From: a virus
IMG/VR virus record: IMGVR_UViG_3300037193_000488
Coordinates: 1-61,282 of that record
Length of the DNA stretch: 61,282 bases
Direction: 5' to 3' (one strand)
The notes beneath the pieces were generated by a model. It saw only the letters and a list, made by a program, of their open reading frames with translations. It did no database searches and was not told the DNA's origin. This document shows, in pieces, positions 7,721 to 15,518 of the stretch; position 1 is the stretch's first letter, and every line of letters starts with the position of its first letter. A program made the translations under genes and the position numbers.

Positions 7721-7994
7721 TCTTGTTCTCCTGCTTCCTGTGCTTCTTGTTGATCTCTGCGGCCTTGTCGAGCGCTTCTTGCGCGACGGCTGGTGAGCCG
7801 TCCAGGACGCCTTCAGCGATGCCCGCCAACACCGACTCGTAGTGCATGTTGAGGTCAGTCAGGCGGTTGATGATCTTGACCTGGTTCTGGATCTGCTCCC
7901 GTCGCCGCGCGTCCAGTTCGTCGGCGTGCTCCAGGATCTCTTGTCTTGTGAGCTTTTTGGTCAACTTGTCCATCGGCCGTTTCTCCCGGGCCAT
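7713..7994 (-). CDS. Small coiled-coil protein
   Basis: A 93-aa helical protein starting MAREKRPMDK after AAGGAG at 8 bases. Heptad-like runs (TRQEILEHADELDARRREQIQNQVKIINRL) suggest a coiled coil. The end is basic (EINKKHRKQENKND). It overlaps the MazG-like gene by 8 bases. No family is recognised. Confidence 0.7.
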   Translation of the reverse strand: MAREKRPMDKLTKKLTRQEILEHADELDARRREQIQNQVKIINRLTDLNMHYESVLAGIAEGVLDGSPAVAQEALDKAAEINKKHRKQENKND

Positions 7995-8112
7995 GCCAGT
8001 AACTCCTTGCGTCTGTGTACCTTTTCGTGATGAAGACTCCGACTGCGAAGCCGAGCAGGGAGGAGCCAACCGCCACCACGCACCCGGCCAGAAGTATGAC
8101 ACCGTCGCTCAT
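7855..8112 (-). CDS. Small membrane protein, overlaps following gene
   Basis: An 85-aa frame starting MSDGVILLAG with one transmembrane segment (about residues 4-28, LLAGCVVAVGSSLLGFAVGV) and then KRYTDARSYW. It begins as ATGA on the end of the small zinc protein before it. Its last 140 bases overlap the start of the coiled-coil gene in another frame, so its C-terminal half is less certain. The membrane part looks genuine. Function unknown. Confidence 0.55.
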   Translation of the reverse strand: MSDGVILLAGCVVAVGSSLLGFAVGVFITKRYTDARSYWHGPGETADGQVDQKAHKTRDPGARRRTGRAATGADPEPGQDHQPPD

Positions 8113-8270
8113 CTCCACACCGCCCCACAGACGCAGAAGTGATCCCGTAGGATGCGCTTCTGTTGTGGGTGTTGGCCCGGTCGCGCATGTTGGTCGGTCA
8201 TGCAGCAACGATGGAGATGCCGCTTCGCGCCCCATGTATAGGCCGGACACCACCGGAAGCTATGACTCAT
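8109..8270 (-). CDS. Small Cys/His-rich (zinc-ribbon-like) protein, 53 aa
   Basis: A 53-aa frame (MSHSFRWCPAYTWGAK...). Its ATG lies within the last codons of the DNA polymerase gene, and its stop overlaps the next start as ATGA. It holds HLHRCC and, later, HFCVCGAVW, a spacing typical of very small metal-binding proteins. It exactly fills what would otherwise be an empty stretch, which supports it as real. Function unknown. Confidence 0.65.
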   Translation of the reverse strand: MSHSFRWCPAYTWGAKRHLHRCCMTDQHARPGQHPQQKRILRDHFCVCGAVWR

Positions 8271-11200
8271 CTTCGTCTTCCTCCTCCAACAACTCATCGG
8301 GGTCGATGCACCACGCGGCCTTGACGTGGATGCCTGTTCCGAAGCCTTTACGCTTCATGCCCTTCACAATCAGCACGTCGTGGTTCATGGTCATGTTCCA
8401 CAGGGCTTCCTCGAAGCGTGGGAAGTCGTACCGGCTGAACCGGACGTACACGAGTACATCCGTGTCATCGAAGCACTCAACCGTCATCTTCTTGGAGAGG
8501 TGTGGATCCTTGATTGCGGCCGTGACCTCAGCCATGCTCTTACCCGTACGTGCCCGCTCATCCTCAATGACGTCTTGCGGGTTGCGCTTCTGCGGGATGC
8601 CGATGTAGGTCACCGCGACATCACCAGCGTCCGTGGGGATTTCAGCACCCCGGTAGTTCGGCGTGGGCAGCGGGATCATCCGGCCCTTCATGTCCACATC
8701 CATCAACCGGCCGCTAGTGATCGCCTTCCGTACCCGCTCCAGCACGAGGTCAACGCGGTGGATCTGGAACGGGTCCTTGCTCGCAGCCCAGCTTGCATAC
8801 TTGGGCGCGGTCTTCTCGCCGATGCCCTTGACCCGGATGAGTTCGTTCCAGTTCTTGAACGGCCCGCGCTCCTCCCGGTCGGCAATGATGGTCTCGGCCA
8901 TCTTGATCCCCACGCCAGGGATCTGCGAGAAACCGGCTCGGATCTTGTCGCCGTCCGAGGACCATGTCACACCCGCCTTGTTGAGGTCGGGCGGAACGAT
9001 CTCCAACCCGTGCTTCATCGCGTCCCGCATGAGGATGTACTGTTGCTTCTCAAACTTCGCGAGACATGCTGCATAGAAAGCCTGGGGGTGATGGACTTTC
9101 AACCACATCTGCCAATAGGCCAGGGCCGAGTAGCTGACACAGTGCGACTGGTTGAAGGCGTACTGACCGGCCGTCACCAACCGCTTCCAGATCGTGTCGG
9201 CAAGGTTGCGGTCAACACCATACCGCTTCGCACCCTCCACGAACTCCTCGAAGCGCTTCTGGAACGCTCCAACACCCCGCTTGAGGGAGATGATGCGCCG
9301 GATCTCCTGGACATGTGTCCATGGCAACCCGCCCATCTCCTTGATGATTCGGAGGATCTGCTCCTGGTAGATGATCGTGTTGTAGGTATGGTGGGTGATC
9401 TCATCAATGAGCGGGTGTAGATGGTCAGGCTTCTTCCGGCCGTGCTTGATGTCGATGTAGTCGGACGTTGAGCCCGAGTGAAGCGGGCCGGGACGGGAGA
9501 GCGCGTTGATGTCACACAACTCCAGGAAGTTGTCCGGCTTCACATCCCCGTTGACGATCTTGGTTGCACCACCGCCGAACTGGAAGATGCCGGACACGTC
9601 ATTCCGACGGAACGCGTCCAAGACCTCCGGGTCGTCAAACGGTAGGTGGTACAAGTCATCCAGCGGCATCCCGATCTGCTTGATGGCACGGGCGATCATG
9701 CCCATGGTCGTGAGTCCGAGGAAGTCAGCCTTCATCATGTTGAGGTATTCGGCATCGTACTTGTCCACCGATACCACGCGCCGGACGTTCCCGTGCTTGT
9801 CAGCCCGCGTGTACATCGCGACGTTGTTGTTGATGGGTTCGTTCGCGATCACAAGACCGGCCGCATGCACAGACATCGACTTGTAGTTGCCTTCAAGCCG
9901 CAACGCGTATTCCATCTCCGGGTGCTTGTCAAAGACGGCTCGCGCGGCCGGGAACATGTCCACGGTGTCCTCAATCGAGGAGTCCAGACGGGAGTCACCA
10001 CCGGACCTCTCAATCATCAGGTCCTTGACCGGCTGGATCTCCCATGGTGGGATGTTGTGAGCACGCGCTACATCATCCATACTGTTCTTGCCACGGTACT
10101 TGGTGTAGGTACCAATGTTGGCCACCCGGTCTGCGCCATAGAGGTCAACGATGTGCTCGACAAGTTCGTGTCGCCGGTCATCATCGAAGTCCAGGTCAAC
10201 GTCCGGGAGGTCGGTGCGGTTGATGTCGATGAACCGCTCAAACAGCATGTTGGGGAATGGAATGGGATCGATCTCGGTGATGCGCAGGAGGTAGCAGACC
10301 AACGAAGCTGCGGCGGAACCACGGGCCGGGCCGACCGGCAACTCACGGTCCTTACACCAGCGCACCGCATCAGACAACATGAGGAAGTAGTCCACGAAAC
10401 CCTTGTCGATAATGAGTTCCATCTCATACTTCACACGTTCGTTGTACTTCTTGCGGTTGGCCCGCATGTGAGCGTTAGTCCGCCAGCGATACCGCCACCC
10501 ATCGCGCAGCCATTGCCAGATCAGTTCCTTGTTGTCCTTTACCCCACGAGGCAAGGGGAACTTCAACATCTCCATCTTCGGGAGTACAACGTTGCATCGC
10601 GCCGCGATCTCGGCCGTAGAGGCGAACGCTTGCGATGCTTGTGCCCGGGTCAGGCCGGTACCTTGGAGCCGTTCCATCACGATCTTGTCAGAGGACGGCG
10701 GGCACAGACGAATGTCATATTCCCAAGACGACTCCGTGGTGTCGACTGTACCACCGCCACGACCGGCCGTGTGGAGAATGACTTGCATCTTGTTGTCATC
10801 TGGCAACGGATAGTGGCAATCTGCGGTCGCGACGATCGGGATGTCCAGCTTGCGAGCCGCCTGCGCGAACCACGGGTTGAGGTTCCGCGTCCGCTCAAGC
10901 TCTGGAAACATCTGAGTCTCGACGTAGTACCGGTCACCAAAGATGCGCTTGTAACTCTTCATGACTGCAAGGGCTTCCCGCTCATCGCCCTTCTCCCGGC
11001 CCTTGCCTCCGAGCAGCGTACAGGAGAGATGCGAGTCTGCGCAGCCGGAGAGCGCGATGATTCCCTCAGAGTGCTCCTTGAGCCACTTGCCGTGGACGGT
11101 TGGCCACTGGTAAAAGCCTTCCGCCCACGACTTCGTGACGATCCTCATGAGGTTGCGGTATCCCTCCTGCGTCTCGGCTAGCAACGTCAAATGCCACTTA

Positions 11201-11442
11201 CGACGGTTGCCAAGCTCCCGCATGTTCTCCGGGGCGCAGTAAGCCTCCAACCCAAAGATGGGCTTGATGCCGACCGCATTTGCCTCCTTCTCCAGTTGAA
11301 CATGGGACGAGACGTTGCCGTGCTCGGTGAGAGCCTGTGCCGGCATCTCAAGCTCGGCTGCCCGAGCTACATGATCCTTGACCGGCCCGAAGCCGTCCAT
11401 GTAGCTGTAGGTGCTGTGGTGGTGGAGGGATACGTACTTCAT
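8260..11442 (-). CDS. dnaE: DNA polymerase III alpha subunit (DnaE type)
   Basis: A 1,060-aa replicative polymerase. The PHP domain starts at once (LHHHSTYSYMDG at 6-17, ALTEHGN near 40), and its histidines look intact, so it may keep metal-dependent proofreading. The C-family palm has GPARGSAAAS (371-380) and the catalytic triad in PDVDLDFDDDRR (413-424). A helix-hairpin-helix region (GVGIKMAETI, VKGIGEKTAP) and a C-terminal OB-like domain follow. It is slightly shorter than cellular DnaE, and no separate clamp or clamp loader is visible in the genome. It would extend DNA together with the primase/helicase encoded upstream. Confidence 0.95.
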   Translation of the reverse strand: MKYVSLHHHSTYSYMDGFGPVKDHVARAAELEMPAQALTEHGNVSSHVQLEKEANAVGIKPIFGLEAYCAPENMRELGNRRKWHLTLLAETQEGYRNLMRIVTKSWAEGFYQWPTVHGKWLKEHSEGIIALSGCADSHLSCTLLGGKGREKGDEREALAVMKSYKRIFGDRYYVETQMFPELERTRNLNPWFAQAARKLDIPIVATADCHYPLPDDNKMQVILHTAGRGGGTVDTTESSWEYDIRLCPPSSDKIVMERLQGTGLTRAQASQAFASTAEIAARCNVVLPKMEMLKFPLPRGVKDNKELIWQWLRDGWRYRWRTNAHMRANRKKYNERVKYEMELIIDKGFVDYFLMLSDAVRWCKDRELPVGPARGSAAASLVCYLLRITEIDPIPFPNMLFERFIDINRTDLPDVDLDFDDDRRHELVEHIVDLYGADRVANIGTYTKYRGKNSMDDVARAHNIPPWEIQPVKDLMIERSGGDSRLDSSIEDTVDMFPAARAVFDKHPEMEYALRLEGNYKSMSVHAAGLVIANEPINNNVAMYTRADKHGNVRRVVSVDKYDAEYLNMMKADFLGLTTMGMIARAIKQIGMPLDDLYHLPFDDPEVLDAFRRNDVSGIFQFGGGATKIVNGDVKPDNFLELCDINALSRPGPLHSGSTSDYIDIKHGRKKPDHLHPLIDEITHHTYNTIIYQEQILRIIKEMGGLPWTHVQEIRRIISLKRGVGAFQKRFEEFVEGAKRYGVDRNLADTIWKRLVTAGQYAFNQSHCVSYSALAYWQMWLKVHHPQAFYAACLAKFEKQQYILMRDAMKHGLEIVPPDLNKAGVTWSSDGDKIRAGFSQIPGVGIKMAETIIADREERGPFKNWNELIRVKGIGEKTAPKYASWAASKDPFQIHRVDLVLERVRKAITSGRLMDVDMKGRMIPLPTPNYRGAEIPTDAGDVAVTYIGIPQKRNPQDVIEDERARTGKSMAEVTAAIKDPHLSKKMTVECFDDTDVLVYVRFSRYDFPRFEEALWNMTMNHDVLIVKGMKRKGFGTGIHVKAAWCIDPDELLEEEDEDES

Positions 11443-11443
11443 G

Positions 11444-11623
11444 TCAGCCCTTCTTGATCCTCAGACCACGAAGCTCATTGCGGAAGCTGATGACTCCGTC
11501 AACGAGCACGAGACGTTCACGCGGTACCTCATCACGCCGGAGACCATCCGCAAAGTCGAGAAGGTCACCAACGGTGAGGAACTTGTTGCCACCCTTGGGG
11601 TGTTGGATGTACTCGCGTTCCAC
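11444..11623 (-). CDS. Small hypothetical protein, 59 aa
   Basis: A frame from a GTG that begins 3 bases after the previous stop and ends one base before the polymerase ATG (stop 11444-11446, ATG 11440-11442). The protein (EREYIQHPKGGNKFLTVGDL...) contains KFLTVGDLLDFADGLRRDEV, a helical core, and a basic end (ELRGLRIKKG). The tight fit between two genes and G/C-rich third positions support it. Unknown function. Confidence 0.7.
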   Translation of the reverse strand: MEREYIQHPKGGNKFLTVGDLLDFADGLRRDEVPRERLVLVDGVISFRNELRGLRIKKG

Positions 11624-11625
11624 GG

Positions 11626-11925
11626 CTACTCCGGTAGCTTCATCATCTCATCGTCCAACGCCGCCAACATCGCGCCGTAGTTGATGAGATCATCCATGGA
11701 CTCCTTGTGACCGGTCTTCCAGTTCGCCGAGTACCGCGTGAGCTTCACGATGATGAGCTCAAGCAAATGCCAGCGGGTGTGGTCTTCCTCGGTCACGAGA
11801 TGCACACCATTCGGGAACAAGGCTTCGGTCACCTTGCCCACGATCAGGTATGCATCCTGGTAGACGGCGTTGCGGTCCTCGAAGACCGATGCTGCCTCGC
11901 GCAGCTTGCCGGGGATGTCAGCCAC
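11626..11925 (-). CDS. DUF6378-like phage protein
   Basis: A 99-aa protein beginning at GTG (VADIPGKLREA), overlapping the preceding stop by 8 bases. The pattern AASVFEDRNAVYQDAY...HLLELIIVKLTRYSANWKTGHKESMDDLINYGAMLAAL matches a small phage family in which RxxxYG/D, K-x-x-R and H-x-D-S-x-x-D-x-x-N/G-Y-A are conserved. The family is widespread in phages. Its role is unknown, although the fold resembles MazG-like helical bundles. Confidence 0.75.
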   Translation of the reverse strand: MADIPGKLREAASVFEDRNAVYQDAYLIVGKVTEALFPNGVHLVTEEDHTRWHLLELIIVKLTRYSANWKTGHKESMDDLINYGAMLAALDDEMMKLPE

Positions 11926-12421
11926 GGTCCAGCCGCTCGATGATCTTGAAGAACAGGCCGAGACGGTTGTAGGTGTCATAGATCGTGTAGCGGTAGTGGC
12001 GGTTGTGCTCGGCCTGGAACGGGTTGGAATGCGTCTGAGTCACCAGCTGCTGGATGATCGGCGCATCGACCCGAGGCACATCCGCCTTGCCGACGAAGTG
12101 CGAGCCGATGTGGCACATACGGCCACCCGGCACAGCGGCCTTGTCGAGGTAGTTCGGACCGGAAAGGTAGCGGAGGATCTCCACCTCATGCTCCAGCGCG
12201 TAGTTGAACTGGAGCTTGGCGATGTTGGTGACGTCCTCGCCGAAGCCGCGCACGAAGCCCTTGGCCGTGACGGTGTCTTCGATCCAATCGCCCTTGTCCA
12301 ACTTGAGGAACTGCTTGATGAACTTCTCGTCATCATCCGACCGGGCACAGAACGCCAACTGATCGATGGTGATGTTGCCGGCCAGCGGGGCCAGGTAGTC
12401 CAGGGATCGTAATTCGTTCAC
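11918..12421 (-). CDS. Conserved-looking protein of unknown function, 167 aa
   Basis: A 167-aa soluble protein. It has a central stretch RMCHIGSHFVGKADVPRVD followed by NRHYRYTIYDTYNRLGLFF, with His, Asp and Tyr positions that look like a binding or active site. I do not recognise the family. It sits between the short-chain dehydrogenase and the DUF6378-like gene and is coupled to the latter, so it may act on the same small molecule as the redox enzymes. Confidence 0.7.
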   Translation of the reverse strand: MNELRSLDYLAPLAGNITIDQLAFCARSDDDEKFIKQFLKLDKGDWIEDTVTAKGFVRGFGEDVTNIAKLQFNYALEHEVEILRYLSGPNYLDKAAVPGGRMCHIGSHFVGKADVPRVDAPIIQQLVTQTHSNPFQAEHNRHYRYTIYDTYNRLGLFFKIIERLDRG

Positions 12422-12422
12422 T

Positions 12423-13193
12423 TCACTTACCTCCGGTGATCTCGATGTTGGAGCCGGTCAGATACTCCGGCCCGAGCAGGGTGTGCAAGATGAGGTCGGC
12501 AACCTCCCATTTCGTGCCGCGTCGGCCGATGGGGATCTGCTGCCGTTCGTAATCCAGCTGCTGTTCGCGCGTCCAGCCGCGCTGCCGCATGACCTCCCGG
12601 TCGATGACATCAGTCATGGGAGTGTCATCCATGATCCCGGGCGAGACGGCGTTGACGCGGACGAACGGCGATAGCTCCCGGGCAGCAACCCGTACGGCTT
12701 GGACGAGAGCGGCCTTGCTGGCGCAGTACGTGATCGATCGGCGCATCGGTACCCGAGCCGCATCCGAAGCCACAGCAACCACGTTCGTACGGGCCTGTGG
12801 CCGGACGTTGAGAGCACCACCGCCCGGGTAGTACACCTGGGCAATGGCCCGCATGAGACGGATGAAGCCCATGACGTTGACGTTGAACGTCTGGTACATG
12901 TTGACTTCGTCCACATCCACGATCGCATCGAGGATGTTGATTCCCGCGCAGTAGACGATGTCCACGCCGGTATCCGGCGATGTCTTGCGGACCGTGCTCA
13001 GGAACTGGACCAGCTTCTCCTGGTTGCCTACGTCCACCGAGGTGTCCGTGGTGATGATCTGCTTGTAGTCCAGTTCCTCGCTAGCGGTCTGGGCGACGGC
13101 TATGCCGAGATTGTTGCCCATGGCCCCAATCACCCAGAGTGGCCGCTTGAGTTCCGGCTCCACGCTCGGACGCTCCTCCAAGTTACCGGCCAT
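12423..13193 (-). CDS. Short-chain dehydrogenase/reductase
   Basis: A 256-aa classical SDR. The cofactor loop GAMGNNLG (23-30), YCAGIN (81-86, NAG-like), the catalytic Ser in VASDAA (143) and Y156-CAS-K160 are all present, with VNAVSPG after the active site. So it should bind NAD(P)H and reduce or oxidise an alcohol/carbonyl. The substrate cannot be read from sequence. Phage-encoded SDRs are uncommon; here it is coupled with an FAD oxidoreductase, a phosphatase and unknown proteins. Confidence 0.85.
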   Translation of the reverse strand: MAGNLEERPSVEPELKRPLWVIGAMGNNLGIAVAQTASEELDYKQIITTDTSVDVGNQEKLVQFLSTVRKTSPDTGVDIVYCAGINILDAIVDVDEVNMYQTFNVNVMGFIRLMRAIAQVYYPGGGALNVRPQARTNVVAVASDAARVPMRRSITYCASKAALVQAVRVAARELSPFVRVNAVSPGIMDDTPMTDVIDREVMRQRGWTREQQLDYERQQIPIGRRGTKWEVADLILHTLLGPEYLTGSNIEITGGK

Positions 13194-13653
13194 CCTTGTT
13201 TCCCTCCCTGATCAGATCAATTGCCAACAGTGCATGGCCGATGAGCGACATGAGCGTCTGCTCGACTTCGCCGACCGTGACCGACTGCGGGTTGCGCCGG
13301 TCCCAGATCATCCGCTTGAGCTTGGCGGTGTCGTGGTAGATCTCGGAGAACTGTCCTTGCGCACCCAGGGCCTGATCGGTGTCCTGGTACTGCTGTTGCA
13401 TCCGCAGGAACTCCCGTAGCGATTCGGCGGCAGGACCCCGCAGGATGTTCAACGTTCGTTCGCGGACGGGGATGTTCACCACGACATGGACCGTTGGAAC
13501 GTATGCATCGATGTCGTTGGCGTAGTCCGGTCCTTCCCGATCCGGCTTCGCCTTGGTCTGCTCCGCCACCGACCCCGGCCGCCAGGCGTTGATGGGGTCC
13601 GAGTTGCCCGGGTCGATGTGCCCACGGTCGTTGAGGTCAGGATCTCTTGCCAC
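13183..13653 (-). CDS. Hypothetical protein, 156 aa
   Basis: A 156-aa protein with a disordered start (MARDPDLNDRGHIDPGNS...) and a helical second half (ESLREFLRMQQQYQDTDQAL..., EVEQTLMSLIGHALLAIDLI). It overlaps the SDR start by 11 bases and the phosphatase end by 17, so it is part of the same transcript. No family recognised. Confidence 0.75.
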   Translation of the reverse strand: MARDPDLNDRGHIDPGNSDPINAWRPGSVAEQTKAKPDREGPDYANDIDAYVPTVHVVVNIPVRERTLNILRGPAAESLREFLRMQQQYQDTDQALGAQGQFSEIYHDTAKLKRMIWDRRNPQSVTVGEVEQTLMSLIGHALLAIDLIREGNKDGR

Positions 13654-14266
13654 GGTAGTTCTCCAACTCCTGCTCGATGATGTCGGGTAGTTGCTTGAGG
13701 TGGGTGATGATGTGATCGGTCTTGAAGTACCAGCCTTCGGTGTAGGGCTGTTGCCTCAGCACGGTACGCATGCCAAGGTTGATCGCCTGATCCAGCATCG
13801 GCGGAAGGTCATCGACCACGAGCAGGGCTCGATTGCCAACAGCCTTGTGCAAATCCCGATACTTGTGATCGCCGAACAGCAGGCCGTCATACTGGATGTT
13901 GTTCCTTCGTAGCCAATGGCGCGTATCAGGATCGATGTTGTCCAGCCGGAGGTAGGGCCGGGTCGTACAGATCCAGACCTGGCAACCGAGCTTCCGGGTC
14001 AACGCTGCGGCCTCAGCCGCTCCGTCGTATACCGGCATCGAGCGCTTGAGCCCTCCCTGGCGGAATGCCAACTTGCACTCACGATACGTCGCCTTGCTGA
14101 TGTGGAGGTACTTGTACAACGGCACCCCGTTGGTAACGGCGTACGGGTCGGGAAGCTGCTTCCCCAACCACTGCTCGGCGAAGCGGATGAAGTGTCCGTG
14201 GTAATCCCCCAGCGTTCCGTCGATGTCCAGGGCTACAACAGGCGCATCATGCCTTGGCCTTGGCAT
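13637..14266 (-). CDS. HAD-family phosphatase / 5'(3')-deoxyribonucleotidase-like
   Basis: A 209-aa HAD protein. Motif I is ALDIDGTLG (D14 and D16), motif II is in WICTTRPYL, and the C-terminal acidic motif is LLVVDDLP. The compact cap and YDGAAEAAALTRKLG resemble deoxynucleotidases that dephosphorylate dNMPs. The start at MPRPRHDA is supported by AAGGAGG nine bases upstream, and the gene overlaps the oxidoreductase by 20 bases. With MazG-like and ThyX enzymes elsewhere, a role in clearing unwanted nucleotides is reasonable; sugar-phosphate or polynucleotide 3'-phosphate are alternatives. Confidence 0.75.
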   Translation of the reverse strand: MPRPRHDAPVVALDIDGTLGDYHGHFIRFAEQWLGKQLPDPYAVTNGVPLYKYLHISKATYRECKLAFRQGGLKRSMPVYDGAAEAAALTRKLGCQVWICTTRPYLRLDNIDPDTRHWLRRNNIQYDGLLFGDHKYRDLHKAVGNRALLVVDDLPPMLDQAINLGMRTVLRQQPYTEGWYFKTDHIITHLKQLPDIIEQELENYRGKRS

Positions 14267-15065
14267 GCTCCAGAACCTCCTTGTATGCATGATGAGTCAA
14301 GTAGCCCTTCTGCCACTTGCCATACCGGCCGACATGGAGAACACCCGGCCAGCAATCACAATTCGTCTTCAGCGGCTTCGTGACGGCTGCCACGGACGGG
14401 ATCGGCGGCCGGATCTCCTCCGGCCACTCAATCGTCTTATGCCCATAGATGTTGGAGATCCTGTACCAGCTGGGGTTCTCCTTGCCGTTACAGATGACCG
14501 TGAACGGGTCACAGTCAAACCGGTCAAGGAAGATCCCCTGATCCGGAGCCTCACCCGCAGCCCAGATCGAAGTGCTGTTGAATTGGTGGCCTTCTGCGCA
14601 CAGGGCCGGACGCGGGATCGTGTTGATGATCAGGTCATACCGGCCATAGTGCGTCCGGCCCTCGGTCAGCATCCGCATCCCGGCCGGATCCATTTGGATC
14701 GGGATGACCATGGACTCGAAGTCCTCCCACAGCGCGTCGTACGTCTGCCGGATATCCCATGCATAGTGGGCTTCATCCAGTTCCTCTGCCGACACCGTAC
14801 CATCCCACATCGGCCCGTACACCTTGCGCCGGTACTCGTCCGGCTCACCCCGCAGCAGGTATTGAATTACCCGGCTCGCATTCGGCCATCGAGTGTCGGT
14901 GTAGCTCGGGATCGGTTCGTGGAGGTACTGCGCGCCGTACAGCGACGACTTGCCGTTGTTGGAGAAGATGTCGATGTTGCAACCGAACGGATTCCCTTGA
15001 GCCTCCACAACCGCTGCTGCGGACATCAAGCCAGCCGGTCCGCTACCGAGGATCGCAACCCTCAT
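14247..15065 (-). CDS. FAD/NAD(P)-binding oxidoreductase
   Basis: A 272-aa protein that opens with a Rossmann dinucleotide motif, AILGSGPAGLMSAAA (GxGxxG at 7-12), and ends with IWAAGEAP and HVGRYGKWQKGYLTHHAYKE. It is short compared with cellular monooxygenases and amine oxidases and lacks an obvious long substrate domain. Similar proteins occur in actinobacteriophages, without a known substrate as far as I recall. It is coupled (ATGA) to the gene before it and to the phosphatase after it. Confidence 0.75.
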   Translation of the reverse strand: MRVAILGSGPAGLMSAAAVVEAQGNPFGCNIDIFSNNGKSSLYGAQYLHEPIPSYTDTRWPNASRVIQYLLRGEPDEYRRKVYGPMWDGTVSAEELDEAHYAWDIRQTYDALWEDFESMVIPIQMDPAGMRMLTEGRTHYGRYDLIINTIPRPALCAEGHQFNSTSIWAAGEAPDQGIFLDRFDCDPFTVICNGKENPSWYRISNIYGHKTIEWPEEIRPPIPSVAAVTKPLKTNCDCWPGVLHVGRYGKWQKGYLTHHAYKEVLEHAKAKA

Positions 15066-15361
15066 TCGTCTTCGCCTTCCATGTATTGTGGACGTAGGTG
15101 TTCGTGGTCATACTGACCGGGCAGGGCGATCTCGTGGAGACGTTCGTGCCATGTCCGGTACAACGGCACCCAAGCGTGACGAGTGCTCGGAGGGAACAAC
15201 ACCTTCTCGCCGTCGTGCTTGGTGTCTTGCCGATGCCGTTTGTCGAGATGCCTCAGGAATGTGTCATCATCCATGTCCTCGGCATGCGGCACCGTAACGA
15301 TCTCATCCGGCTGGAAGCGCACACTATTGCCAGACGTAGATGATGCTTGCCCGCTTGCCAT
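15062..15361 (-). CDS. Hypothetical protein, 99 aa
   Basis: Starts MASGQASSTS, overlapping the end of the previous gene by 38 bases. The middle is His- and Asp-rich (ADEMDDDTFLRHLDKRHRQD type composition) and the end WHERLHEIALPGQYDHEHLRP could bind metal. Function unknown. The start is uncertain: the ribosome site is weak and an earlier ATG exists at 15406. Confidence 0.6.
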   Translation of the reverse strand: MASGQASSTSGNSVRFQPDEIVTVPHAEDMDDDTFLRHLDKRHRQDTKHDGEKVLFPPSTRHAWVPLYRTWHERLHEIALPGQYDHEHLRPQYMEGEDE

Positions 15362-15518
15362 CCTTGGTCTCCGTCTGCTGACGGGCAACGTGAGCTTCTT
15401 CGGCATCGTGCTTGTCCTTCCCGCAAGTCACGTCGGCTTCGGTGTGACGGCCGACCATGATGGTCGCCGTAGCATCACACTCATTCTCCTCCGGGAACAT
15501 CGCATCAGTATCCGGCAT
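15324..15518 (-). CDS. Small hypothetical protein, 64 aa
   Basis: A 64-aa acidic protein (MPDTDAMFPE..., ECDATATIMVGRHTEADVTC). It overlaps the end of the primase/helicase by 14 bases and the next gene by 38. DATATIMVGRHTEADVTCG looks like the helix-strand core of small phage proteins of unknown role. Confidence 0.6.
   Translation of the reverse strand: MPDTDAMFPEENECDATATIMVGRHTEADVTCGKDKHDAEEAHVARQQTETKDGKRASIIYVWQ

Noticed and set aside
9646-11181. Plus-strand open frame of 511 codons opposite the polymerase
   Set aside because: Complement of the conserved polymerase gene; no independent motif or start signal.
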